From the NCBI GenBank assembly GCA_002298695.1, contig DBLB01000137.1:1-20686 (forward strand): DNA of 20,686 nucleotides. The letters are read 5' to 3'. Positions 6,521-14,385 of the stretch are shown here, in pieces. Each line of letters opens with the position of its first letter. Positions within the stretch are counted from its first letter, which is position 1. Origin of the DNA: Clostridiales bacterium UBA735 (GTDB lineage: Bacteria; Bacillota; Clostridia; Oscillospirales; Oscillospiraceae). The notes below the pieces were generated by a model that had not been told where the DNA came from, made no database searches, and saw nothing but the letters and a program-made list of their open reading frames with translations. A program made the position numbers and the translations under genes.

Positions 6521-7795
6521 ATGCCAATTATGGACGTCGCCGTCCGGACAGAAAGCGTGCAGCGCATCGCCGTCCCGGAGCAGGATCTCACTGTGCTCCG
6601 CCATCTGGCTGAGCAGGTCGCCGCACTGGCACAGCAGCCCGAACAGGCGGAAAAGCGTTCGCTCTGGCTGCGGCACAACAAGCTGGAGGCCACGCGGCCG
6701 CTCATCTTCTGCGATCCGGAAAACGGCTGGGACGAGATCATCACGGAAAGCGACTGCGTCTCTCCGCTGGCGCAGGATTATGAGCGCTATCTGCGCAAGC
6801 AGATCTTCTGGGGCACCCGCATGGGCGACGACCGCGTGATCGAGCCATATATCAATGTTCCGCACGTCTATACACAGTCGGACTTCGGCCTGCCGGTGGA
6901 GATGGTCGGCGGCGAGGGTAAGGGCGCCTATACCTGGGTGCCGCCGCTCACCGACTATGAAAAGCTCTCCGAGCTGCACGACGCCAGCATCACGGTGGAC
7001 TGGGAAAAATCCGCCGAGCTCAAGGCGCTGGTCGAAAAGATTTTTGACGGAATTCTGACCGTCCGGCAGCATACCAACTGGTGGTGGTCGCTCGGTATGA
7101 CGCGCGAGGTCATCCTGCTGCGCGGCATGCAGGAGTATTTTGAGGATCTGATCGAGGAGCCGGAATCGGTGCACCGCCTGATGGAGATTTTGATGCACAG
7201 CAACATGCACAAGCTCGATTTTCTTGAGCGCAGCGGCCTGCTGGCCTCCAACGCGAACGACACCTATGTCGGCTCCGGCGGCTTCGGCTATACCGACGAG
7301 CTGCCCGAGACCGGCGCGGACGGGAAGGTCCATCCGGCCAACATGTGGGGCTTTCTGGAAAGTCAGGAGACGCTGTCTGTCTCCCCGTCCATGTTCGCCG
7401 AATTCATTTATCCGTATCAGAAGCCGCTGCTGGATCGCTTCGGCCTGAACTGCTACGGCTGCTGTGAGCCGATTGACAAGCGCTGGCACGTCATCAAGGA
7501 TACAAAAAATCTCCGCCGCGTCTCCGTCTCGGCCTGGGCTGACAAGGAGAAGATGGCAGAGAATCTGAATCAGCGCTTCATTTACTCCTACAAGCCGCGC
7601 GCCACACCGCTGGCCATGCACGAAATGGATGAAAAATCCGTCCGCAGTGAGCTGACGGAGGTGCTGGAAAAGGCGCAGGGCTGCCGCGTGGAGTTCATCA
7701 TGAAGGATAACAACACTCTGGGCAACAACCCGGAAAATGTGGTAAAATGGTGCCGCATTGCGCATGAGCTGGTAGACAGGCTCTGGAAGGCGTAA
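6521..7795 (+). CDS. URO-D-fold protein, type 2 (sugar-transporter-associated)
   Basis: This 424-residue protein belongs to a different branch of the uroporphyrinogen-decarboxylase-like superfamily from the one at 3472-4680; outside the fold pattern the two do not look alike. Recognisable parts are SVSPSMFAEFIYPYQKPLLD (286-305), YGCCEP (312-317), LRRVSVSAWAD (331-341) and a C-terminal EFIMKDNNTLGNNPENV (391-407). The YGCCE element corresponds to the HCC element of the other paralogue and may bind metal. The equivalent of a C-terminal His seems to be Asn in KDNNT, though I cannot align more members here. GGGGG precedes the ATG by about nine bases. The ABC transporter ATPase starts 42 bases downstream, so it is probably the first gene of the import operon. 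Cytoplasmic; reaction unknown. Confidence 0.75.
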   Translation: MPIMDVAVRTESVQRIAVPEQDLTVLRHLAEQVAALAQQPEQAEKRSLWLRHNKLEATRPLIFCDPENGWDEIITESDCVSPLAQDYERYLRKQIFWGTRMGDDRVIEPYINVPHVYTQSDFGLPVEMVGGEGKGAYTWVPPLTDYEKLSELHDASITVDWEKSAELKALVEKIFDGILTVRQHTNWWWSLGMTREVILLRGMQEYFEDLIEEPESVHRLMEILMHSNMHKLDFLERSGLLASNANDTYVGSGGFGYTDELPETGADGKVHPANMWGFLESQETLSVSPSMFAEFIYPYQKPLLDRFGLNCYGCCEPIDKRWHVIKDTKNLRRVSVSAWADKEKMAENLNQRFIYSYKPRATPLAMHEMDEKSVRSELTEVLEKAQGCRVEFIMKDNNTLGNNPENVVKWCRIAHELVDRLWKA

Positions 7796-7837
7796 CTGCG
7801 GAAACCGCAAAAAGCAAACGAGGGGGATTGAATACGA

Positions 7838-9364
7838 ATGCAGCCAATTCTGGAAGTCAGGGGCATCACAAAGGCCTTTCCCGGTGTGCTGGCGCTGAAC
7901 CATGTGGATCTGGATATCTATCCGGGTGAGGTACACGCCGTGGTCGGCGAAAACGGCGCAGGCAAATCGACGCTGATGAAGGTTCTGACCGGCGTCTACA
8001 CCCGTGACGAGGGCGAGTATCTTTTCGAGGGAAAGCCGGCCACGTTCCGCAGCATTCAGGAGTCCATTGATATGGGCATCAGCTGTATCTATCAGGAGCT
8101 GACGATCGCGCCGATGGTCAGCGTGGCCAAAAACCTGTTTCTCGGTCACCTGCCGGCCAACAAATTCGGAAAAATCGACTATAAAAAGCTGAACGCCGAC
8201 GCGCAGGAGGTCTTACAGCTGCTGGGACTCCACATCTCCCCGCGCACGCTGGCCTGTAAGCTCTCTGTCGCGCAGCGGCAGATGCTGGAAATTGGCCGTG
8301 CTGTGTCGCGGAACGCAAAGGTCATCATCATGGACGAGCCCACGTCCTCTCTGAGCAAGAAGGAAGCGGAGGTACTCTTTGACGTCATCCGCACGCTGAA
8401 GAAAAGAGGCGTCGGCATCTTCTACATCTCGCACAAGCTGGAGGAGATCACCGAAATCTCCGACCGCATCTCGGTCTTTCGCGACGGTCAGAACATCGCC
8501 ACGTTCCCGAATGACGCAGCCGCCACGCAGGAGCGCATCATCCAGCACATGATCGGCCGCACCATCAACGACTATTACAACAAGCAGCCGCACGAAATCG
8601 GCGCCGCCGTGCTGGAAGCAAAGCACCTGACGCGCCGGGGCGTTTTTGAGAACGTCAGCTTTGATGTCCGCAGCGGCGAGGTGCTCGGCTTCTTCGGCCT
8701 TGTCGGAGCCGGACGCTCGGAGGTCATCACAGCGCTGTTCGGCGTGGACAAGCTCGACAGCGGTGAGATTTATATGGACGGCAAGCGCGTCAGCTTCCGC
8801 TCGGCGCGCAGCGCCATCCGCGCGGGCATCGGCCTGATTCCGGAGGACCGGCGCGAGCAGGGTCTCTGCCTGCGGCAGAGCGTTCTGTTCAATGAGGTTC
8901 TGATCAAAATGAAGCAGCTCAGCCGTCTCGGCGTGTGCAGCAAGGCCTCGGAGGCCCGCTGCGGCCAGGAATACCGTGAGCGGCTGAACATCAAGACGCC
9001 GGATCTTAATAAAAAGGTCGGCGAGCTGTCCGGCGGCAACCAGCAGAAGGTCGTCATCGCAAAGTGGCTGATGATGAGCCCGCGCGTACTGATTCTGGAC
9101 GAGCCGACCCGCGGCATCGACGTCGGTGCAAAGACCGAGATCTACCGGCTCATCAACGAGCTGGCCGGGGCCGGTATGGCCGTGATCATCATCTCGTCGG
9201 AGCTGCCGGAGGTGCTGGGCCTGAGCGACCGGATCGTCGTCATGTCCGAGGGGCAGGTCACATCCATTTTCAGCGCCGAGGAGGCCAACAGCCATGTGCT
9301 GATGGAGGCAGCGCTGAAAATCGTCAACATACATGAGCAGGAAGGAGGCGGCGCTTATGAATGA
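7838..9364 (+). CDS. Sugar ABC importer ATPase, RbsA/MglA type (two ABC domains)
   Basis: This 508-residue cytoplasmic ATPase powers a ribose-type (CUT2) importer. Domain 1 has Walker A GENGAGKST (37-45), a signature LSVAQ (142-146) and Walker B with MDEPTS (165-170). Domain 2 has the degenerate Walker A GLVGAGRSE (287-295) typical of the family, signature LSGGNQQ (397-403) and DEPTRGID (421-428). Both domains are full length. GAGGGGG precedes the ATG. The stop codon overlaps the start of the first permease by eight bases, showing translational coupling. Family members carry pentoses, hexoses, AI-2-like compounds and other polyols or sugar acids; substrate here is not readable. Confidence 0.95.
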   Translation: MQPILEVRGITKAFPGVLALNHVDLDIYPGEVHAVVGENGAGKSTLMKVLTGVYTRDEGEYLFEGKPATFRSIQESIDMGISCIYQELTIAPMVSVAKNLFLGHLPANKFGKIDYKKLNADAQEVLQLLGLHISPRTLACKLSVAQRQMLEIGRAVSRNAKVIIMDEPTSSLSKKEAEVLFDVIRTLKKRGVGIFYISHKLEEITEISDRISVFRDGQNIATFPNDAAATQERIIQHMIGRTINDYYNKQPHEIGAAVLEAKHLTRRGVFENVSFDVRSGEVLGFFGLVGAGRSEVITALFGVDKLDSGEIYMDGKRVSFRSARSAIRAGIGLIPEDRREQGLCLRQSVLFNEVLIKMKQLSRLGVCSKASEARCGQEYRERLNIKTPDLNKKVGELSGGNQQKVVIAKWLMMSPRVLILDEPTRGIDVGAKTEIYRLINELAGAGMAVIIISSELPEVLGLSDRIVVMSEGQVTSIFSAEEANSHVLMEAALKIVNIHEQEGGGAYE

Positions 9365-10364
9365 GCTTGCAAAAAAGCGCGCGCCCGGCGCAAATCAGCT
9401 CCGTCTGCTGATTCTTCTGGGCGGCATGCTGCTGATGCTGGCCGCACAGTGTATCGTCAGCCCCGGCATTCTGAAAAACGGCGCAACAATTTATAACTAC
9501 TTTGTCAAGATCGTCCTGACCGTGGAAAGCACCGCGCTCATCACCGCCGGTCTGACCTTTGTCATCATCTGCGGCAAGAACGATCTGTCCACGGGCACCA
9601 TGATGCAGTTTGCCGCGTCTGTCGCCTGTGTGGTCTCCGCCGCAGTCTACGGAAAAATGAGCGACGCGGCCGGAAGCCTGCTCACCATTCTGATTCCGAT
9701 TGCCGTGTGTGCCGTGATCGGCGCCTTCAACGGCCTGCTGGTCGGCGTGTGCGGGCTGAACGCCTTTGTCGCCACGCTCGGCACGGCGTACATCGTACAG
9801 GCAATCCACGTTTTGTTCGACGGCGGCCTGACCGTCTATCTCAAGGATCTCAAGGCCGTCAAATTCATTGGCAAGGGCCTGATTGCCGGAAAAATCTCGT
9901 TCCCGGTGCTGCTGCTTGCCGCCGTCTTTCTGCTGCTCGGCTTCGTGCTGCACAAGACGACCTTCGGCCGGAAGATTTATGCCGTCGGCACCAATCCGAA
10001 AGCCGCCGTTTTCTCCGGCATCAGCGCCAAGGGCGTGATTGTGGCGGCCTATGTCCTCGCGGGCGTCGCCTCCGGTCTGGCCGGCGTATTCATCGCTGCC
10101 TACACCACCTCCGGCGACATGCTCATGGGTGTGGGCAAGGAATTTGACGCGATCATCGCGGTTGTTCTGGGCGGCGCGCTGCTGACCGGCGGCGTCGGCA
10201 GCATGACGGGCACCGTGCTCGGCTCGCTGTTCCTCGGCGTGCTTCAGCTGTTCTACGTGCAGTTCAACATCGACATCAACGTCCAGTACATCATTCGCGG
10301 CGCCGTCCTGATCGGTGTCATCATCATGAACAGTGTTCTGGACCGGAAAGGAGCGAAAAAATGA
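9357..10364 (+). CDS. Sugar ABC importer permease 1, RbsC family
   Basis: This 335-residue membrane protein of the branched-chain/ribose permease family should span the membrane about eight to ten times. Hydrophobic segments begin at LRLLILLGGMLLMLAA near residue 15. The coupling-helix region reads TFGRKIYAVGTNPKAAVFSG, the usual contact with the ATPase. I start at ATG 9357 because AAGGAGG lies eight bases upstream inside the ATPase gene; an earlier in-frame codon at 9333 is not used. It overlaps the ATPase stop by eight bases and the next permease by four, so all three are coupled. The stretch ICGKNDLSTGTMM is typical of the family's early transmembrane region. Confidence 0.93.
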   Translation: MNELAKKRAPGANQLRLLILLGGMLLMLAAQCIVSPGILKNGATIYNYFVKIVLTVESTALITAGLTFVIICGKNDLSTGTMMQFAASVACVVSAAVYGKMSDAAGSLLTILIPIAVCAVIGAFNGLLVGVCGLNAFVATLGTAYIVQAIHVLFDGGLTVYLKDLKAVKFIGKGLIAGKISFPVLLLAAVFLLLGFVLHKTTFGRKIYAVGTNPKAAVFSGISAKGVIVAAYVLAGVASGLAGVFIAAYTTSGDMLMGVGKEFDAIIAVVLGGALLTGGVGSMTGTVLGSLFLGVLQLFYVQFNIDINVQYIIRGAVLIGVIIMNSVLDRKGAKK

Positions 10365-11344
10365 AACTGCTGCATACCGGAAACCGGCCGCAGGCCAATG
10401 TGAAGGATCTGATTTTGGAATACAGCATCGTCATTCTCTGTCTCCTGCTTCTGTTTGTCCCGGCCACGTTTTCTTCCACCTATCTGAACGCCGCCTCTCT
10501 GACTGCGCTTTCCAAGGACATCGCCATCTGGGGCACCATGGCCATCGGCGTCAGCTTTGTCATGCTGACCGGCAACAACGACCTGTCCATCGGCCTGAGC
10601 GTCTCCATGCTGACGGTCTTCACCGTCCTGCTGGCCAACCGCTTCGGCGCAGTGATCGCCATCCCCGCCGTGCTGGTGATCGGCATTCTGGCAGGCGCGC
10701 TGAACGGACTGCTGGTCGGCGTGCTGGGCCTGAACCCGTACATCGCAACGCTCGGCACGCAGCTGCTGTTTGAGGGCATCGGCCTTGTGGTCAGCGGCGG
10801 CTCGCCGATCTACAACTATAACGCAAGCATCGCCGCGTTCTATGACATGGTGATTCTGGATCTCGGCATTCTGAAGCTCACACTGCCGTTTCTCGTCAGC
10901 ATGCTGCTCCTTGCGGCAGCCAGCTGGTTCCTGAAATACACAAATTTCGGCCAGAACATCTACGTGGTCGGCGGGAACCGGGAGGCCGCGGCGCTCTGCG
11001 GTATCAGCACCAGAAAGGTCACCATCGTCTGCTATGCCATCTCCGGCTTCTGCGCAGCGGTCACGGCCATCTTTGTCACCTCGCTCAATTCCTGCGGCAA
11101 CGGCGCTGTCGGCCTCCGCTTCTCGCTGCAAACGGTCGCGGCCTGCGTGCTGGGCGGCATCTCCATGAGCGGCGGCTACGGCAGCGCGGCACGGGCCATC
11201 CTCGGCGTCTGCGCCATGCAGCTCATTCAGAAAACGCTTTATCAGATCGACGCCTCGCTTGCCAACCTTCAGGTCGGCATCATCGGCATTGTGCTGCTGG
11301 TGTTCATGCTCATCAACAACGCCACGCAGTCGAATGCAAAGTAA
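10361..11344 (+). CDS. Sugar ABC importer permease 2, RbsC family
   Basis: This 327-residue membrane protein is a paralogue of permease 1, and the two likely form a heterodimeric channel. It has the same landmarks: LTGNNDLSIGLSVSM, GLNPYIATLGT and a coupling segment YTNFGQNIYVVGGNREAAAL. Its ATG overlaps the stop of permease 1 (ATGA, 10361-10364). Two distinct permeases rather than one homodimer is common in Clostridia versions of this importer. The SBP gene follows after 60 bases. Confidence 0.93.
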   Translation: MKLLHTGNRPQANVKDLILEYSIVILCLLLLFVPATFSSTYLNAASLTALSKDIAIWGTMAIGVSFVMLTGNNDLSIGLSVSMLTVFTVLLANRFGAVIAIPAVLVIGILAGALNGLLVGVLGLNPYIATLGTQLLFEGIGLVVSGGSPIYNYNASIAAFYDMVILDLGILKLTLPFLVSMLLLAAASWFLKYTNFGQNIYVVGGNREAAALCGISTRKVTIVCYAISGFCAAVTAIFVTSLNSCGNGAVGLRFSLQTVAACVLGGISMSGGYGSAARAILGVCAMQLIQKTLYQIDASLANLQVGIIGIVLLVFMLINNATQSNAK

Positions 11345-11404
11345 TTTCGTCATTCCCCTGCATGGGCGGGTAAAAACAACACAAATACATATGGAGGAAC
11401 GAAC

Positions 11405-12472
11405 ATGAAAAAACTCATCGCATTGCTTCTGGCTGCATGCCTGCTTCTGGGCCTTGCCGCCTGCGCAAAGACCGAAACCGGCGATACCCCGGCCGAAAAC
11501 ACCAGTGACCCCGGCAGCACCGCCACCGAAACGAACAATTCCCAGCCCGAGCAGAACACAGAAGACGCCCCCGCCGAAACCAGCGGCAAGCCCATTGTCT
11601 GCCTTCTGATGAGCAAGACGACCTCTTCCTACAGCGGCGCTTACTTCAACAACTTCAAGGCCAACGCCGCAAACTATCCCGACGTGGAATGGATCGCCTT
11701 TGACGCGCAGAACGACGCCACCCTTCAGGCCCAGCAGGCCGAGGAAGCCATCGCCATGGGCGCCTCATGCATCATGATGCAGCCGATCGACGGCACAGCG
11801 CTGATCGCCTCTGCCCAGAAGATCACGGAAGCCGGCATCCCGCTGGTCATCTGCAACAAGCAGCTCACCAAGGAGGGCGAGCCCTATTTCACCTGCTATT
11901 TCGGGCCGGATCCCTATGAAGAGGGCGAGCTGGCAGCGGATCTGCTGCATGAGAAGTTCCCGGACGGCTGCAAATACGTCCATCTGGGTCAGGACAGCTC
12001 CGACGAGACCGGCCGTCAGCGTCTGGCAGGCTTTGAGGATCGCGCTGCCGAGCAGGGCTATAACTTCGAGTGCCTCGGCGTCTCCCCCTCCTGCAACTGG
12101 TCTGCCGAAAACGGCAAGAACTACATGAACACCTTCCTGACGAAATTCTCCGGCCAGATCGATGCCGTCTGGGCCATTGACGACGCAGTCGGCTACGGCG
12201 CATATCAGGCCATCACCGAGGATCTCTCCGGCGAAAACACCGGCATCCAGATCGTTTCCGTCGGCGGCCAGGAGGCCAACCTGAACGCCATCCTCGAGGG
12301 CACGAACTATCTTGGCACGATCTATCAGTCCCCGGTCATCGAGAGCAACGGCGCCATGGACATCGTTTACAAGATCGTTGTGAACGGCGAGCTGCCCACC
12401 GAAAAATACATCGGCATGGATCTGCCGATCATCGACATCAGCAACGCTGCGGATTTCGAGCCCGCGTACTAA
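11405..12472 (+). CDS. Sugar-binding lipoprotein of the ABC importer (periplasmic-binding type I fold)
   Basis: This 355-residue protein starts with a lipoprotein signal: MKK, a hydrophobic stretch, then LAAC with Cys20 as the lipidation site, so it is anchored outside the membrane. A Thr/Glu/Pro/Ser-rich linker (about 21-62) leads to a Peripla_BP_4-type ligand-binding domain (about 64-355) like those of ribose and galactose binders. Typical marks are MMQPIDGTALIASAQK, GIPLVICNK and VWAIDDAVGYGAYQAI. GGAGG lies nine bases before ATG. The SBP is last in its operon instead of first, and a strong hairpin follows it, which may raise its level relative to the membrane parts. Ligand specificity cannot be read off; several aromatic and acidic residues would need a structural model. 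Confidence 0.93.
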   Translation: MKKLIALLLAACLLLGLAACAKTETGDTPAENTSDPGSTATETNNSQPEQNTEDAPAETSGKPIVCLLMSKTTSSYSGAYFNNFKANAANYPDVEWIAFDAQNDATLQAQQAEEAIAMGASCIMMQPIDGTALIASAQKITEAGIPLVICNKQLTKEGEPYFTCYFGPDPYEEGELAADLLHEKFPDGCKYVHLGQDSSDETGRQRLAGFEDRAAEQGYNFECLGVSPSCNWSAENGKNYMNTFLTKFSGQIDAVWAIDDAVGYGAYQAITEDLSGENTGIQIVSVGGQEANLNAILEGTNYLGTIYQSPVIESNGAMDIVYKIVVNGELPTEKYIGMDLPIIDISNAADFEPAY

Positions 12473-12489
12473 GTCTTTCCGAATCATTT

Positions 12490-12520
12490 CCCCGGCACCG
12501 GCGCAGTGCCGGTGCCGGGG
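12490..12520 (+). promoter_or_regulatory. Intercistronic 13-bp perfect hairpin without a T-run
   Basis: CCCCGGCACCGGC (12490-12502) pairs completely with 12508-12520 around loop GCAGT. No T-run follows on either strand, so it is not a standard terminator. Between the SBP stop and the HIT gene, it most likely stabilises the 3' end of the SBP message or partly limits read-through. Confidence 0.7.
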
Positions 12521-12549
12521 ATAGCCCGTATATCATGGAGGAACCAAAA

Positions 12550-12981
12550 ATGGATCAGAATTGTATGTACTGCGCCAAAGGCGAAAAGCTGGAGACTGTG
12601 ATGCTGCCGGTCGGCACCGTGGACGGCTTTGACCTGTATCTCTATAAAAACCAGCTCTACCGCGGACGCGTCGTGCTGGCCTACAACGAACACATTCACG
12701 CGGTCAGCGACATGAGCGAGGAAGGCTGCGTCAGATTCTTTCTGGCCGTCCGCAAGACCGTGCAGCTGCTGATGAACGTGTTTCATCCCGGCCAGGTCAA
12801 CGTCGGCATGTACGCCGACAAAATGTGCCACGTTCATGCGCATCTGGCCCCGAAATATGAAGGCGGTCCGGACTGGGGCGGCTCGTTCCAGATGAATTCC
12901 ACCCCGCCCGTCACGCTGAGCGACGAAGAATACGCCGGGCTGATCGCGCGCCTGCGCGCCGGTCTGGAGCAGCTGGGATAA
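12550..12981 (+). CDS. HIT-family nucleotide-binding protein
   Basis: HIT proteins are small dimeric nucleotide hydrolases or transferases that form a nucleotidyl-His intermediate. The 143-residue product has the triad HVHAH (His94, His96, His98) and an N-terminal CMYC pair (Cys5, Cys8) that could bind zinc, as in some HIT proteins. I start at ATG 12550 since GGAGG is eight bases upstream; an upstream in-frame ATG at 12535 contains that ribosome site. It sits 12 bases before the LarA-like gene, so the two are probably co-translated. A substrate with an AMP or nucleoside-phosphate group is likely, but no specific one can be named. Confidence 0.88.
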   Translation: MDQNCMYCAKGEKLETVMLPVGTVDGFDLYLYKNQLYRGRVVLAYNEHIHAVSDMSEEGCVRFFLAVRKTVQLLMNVFHPGQVNVGMYADKMCHVHAHLAPKYEGGPDWGGSFQMNSTPPVTLSDEEYAGLIARLRAGLEQLG

Positions 12982-12993
12982 AGAGGGTCTGCA

Positions 12994-14295
12994 ATGTTTA
13001 TTGATTTTCCGCCCGTAACCGGCGTTGTGGTGCAGGGCATGGAGCAGATCACCCTGCCTCGCATGGTGCGCATCCGGCAGAAATATGACCCGCAGCGCAT
13101 TGAGAACATCCCGGAGCATCTGAAGGCCAGAATGGCGGCGGCCTTCCCGGATCCCGCCCGGTTTGCGGGCAAGCGGATCTGCATCACCGCCGGAAGCCGC
13201 GGCATTCCGCATCTGGACCTCATCCTCCGCACGCTCTGCACGCAGCTGCAGGAATGGGGCGCGCAGCCCTTTGTCATTCCTGCCATGGGCAGCCACGGCG
13301 GCGGCACGGCAGAGGGCCAGCGTGAGATTCTGGAAAGCTATCATATCACCGAACAATCCATCGGCGCTCCGATTCTCTCCAGCATGGAGGTCGTGCAGTA
13401 CGGCACGCTTTCCAACGGCACCCCGCTCTACTGTGACCGCTATGCCTTTGAGTCGGACGGCATTGTCCTGCTGAACAAGGAGAAGCCGCACACCGATTTT
13501 CATGGCACGCACGAAAGCGGTCTCGGCAAAATGATCGCCATCGGCCTCGGCAAGCACAAGGGCGCATCCGCCTTCCACATGCAGGGCTTTGCGCAGTTTG
13601 CGCGCCGCATCCCGGAGGCAGCGGAGATTTTTCTTCAGCGCGCGCCGGTCGCGTTCGGCGTCGGCATCGTGCAGAATGCATATGACGACATCTGCAAAAT
13701 CGAGGTCGCGCCGCCGCAGGACATTCTGCGGATGGACGCGGAAAATTTGCTGGAGGCCAAAAAGCGCCTTGCCACCTTCAAATTCCACGATCTCGACGTG
13801 TTGATCGTGGACAAGATCGGAAAGAACATCAGCGGCTATGGGCACGACCCGAACGTCACCGGCCGGGCCAACGGCTCCGACCCCTCCTTCAAAGAGGTGC
13901 TGAATCTGAAGAAGATGTGCATCTTCGGCGTGACGGAGGAAAGCCATCACAACGGAACCGGCATCGCCGAGGCGGATGTGACCTCGCTGCGCTGCATGCG
14001 GGACATTGACTGGGCCGCCGTCTGGACAAATCTGATTACGTCCACCGAGATTCAGGGCTGCAAAATGCCGATGTACGCCAACAGTGAGCGCGAAGCCGTC
14101 CTGCTGGCCATCCGCACCTGCAACGATGTGGACTTCAGCCGCATCCGGCTGGCCCGCATCGCCTCGACGCAAGCGCTGTTTGAGATCGAGGTCTCGGAGG
14201 CACTGTATGAGGACATCAAAGACCGCAGTGATGTGGAATACGTCGCCGGACCGTATGAAATGCAGTTCGATTCGGACGGTTATTTTATAAAATAG
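12994..14295 (+). CDS. LarA-family (DUF2088) nickel-pincer racemase/epimerase-like protein
   Basis: LarA uses a nickel-pincer nucleotide, covalently bound to a Lys, to racemise lactate by hydride transfer; homologues act on other 2-hydroxy acids. This 433-residue protein shows the family stretch TAGSRGIPHLDLIL (65-78), PAMGSHGGGTAEGQREILE (96-114) with H101 in the position of a catalytic or ligand His, and SGLGKMIAIGLGKHKG (175-190), where K179 and H188 are candidates for the pincer Lys and a second His. The C-terminal half is less familiar. No larB, larC or larE is in the window, so cofactor supply must come from elsewhere, or this branch works without it. An aldonate 2-epimerase role would fit beside a sugar-acid dehydratase; that is inference. 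AGAGGG precedes the ATG. Confidence 0.75.
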   Translation: MFIDFPPVTGVVVQGMEQITLPRMVRIRQKYDPQRIENIPEHLKARMAAAFPDPARFAGKRICITAGSRGIPHLDLILRTLCTQLQEWGAQPFVIPAMGSHGGGTAEGQREILESYHITEQSIGAPILSSMEVVQYGTLSNGTPLYCDRYAFESDGIVLLNKEKPHTDFHGTHESGLGKMIAIGLGKHKGASAFHMQGFAQFARRIPEAAEIFLQRAPVAFGVGIVQNAYDDICKIEVAPPQDILRMDAENLLEAKKRLATFKFHDLDVLIVDKIGKNISGYGHDPNVTGRANGSDPSFKEVLNLKKMCIFGVTEESHHNGTGIAEADVTSLRCMRDIDWAAVWTNLITSTEIQGCKMPMYANSEREAVLLAIRTCNDVDFSRIRLARIASTQALFEIEVSEALYEDIKDRSDVEYVAGPYEMQFDSDGYFIK

Positions 14296-14327
14296 CTTCA
14301 TTTCCGCTATGAGCCTGCGAAAATCTG

Positions 14328-14336
14328 TGCTATAAT
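14328..14336 (+). promoter_or_regulatory. Extended -10 promoter of the AraR-type regulator gene
   Basis: TGC-TATAAT is a perfect extended -10 element; no good -35 box lies 16-18 bases upstream, as is usual for this promoter class. It is about 50 bases before the regulator's ATG. Confidence 0.6.
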
Positions 14337-14346
14337 TTCTATGAGG

Positions 14347-14362
14347 TTCAAAAACATTTGAA
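14347..14362. promoter_or_regulatory. Candidate operator, TTCAAA-AACA-TTTGAA
   Basis: A perfect six-base-arm inverted repeat begins about ten bases after the -10 box, at the expected transcription start of the regulator gene. The position suggits autorepression. Its sequence differs from the GTACACA palindrome at 6202-6216, so one of the two may belong to another regulator. Confidence 0.45.
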
Positions 14363-14385
14363 TCAGGATGTGAGGATCGCACCCT

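Noticed and set aside
6440..8149. Long - strand open frame of 569 codons opposite the second URO-D-like gene
   Set aside because: It crosses two real + strand genes and a promoter region, and has shadow-type composition with no recognisable domain.
12484..14382. Long - strand open frame of 632 codons opposite the HIT and LarA-like genes
   Set aside because: It spans two well-supported + strand genes and the GC hairpin; no domain or ribosome site is visible.
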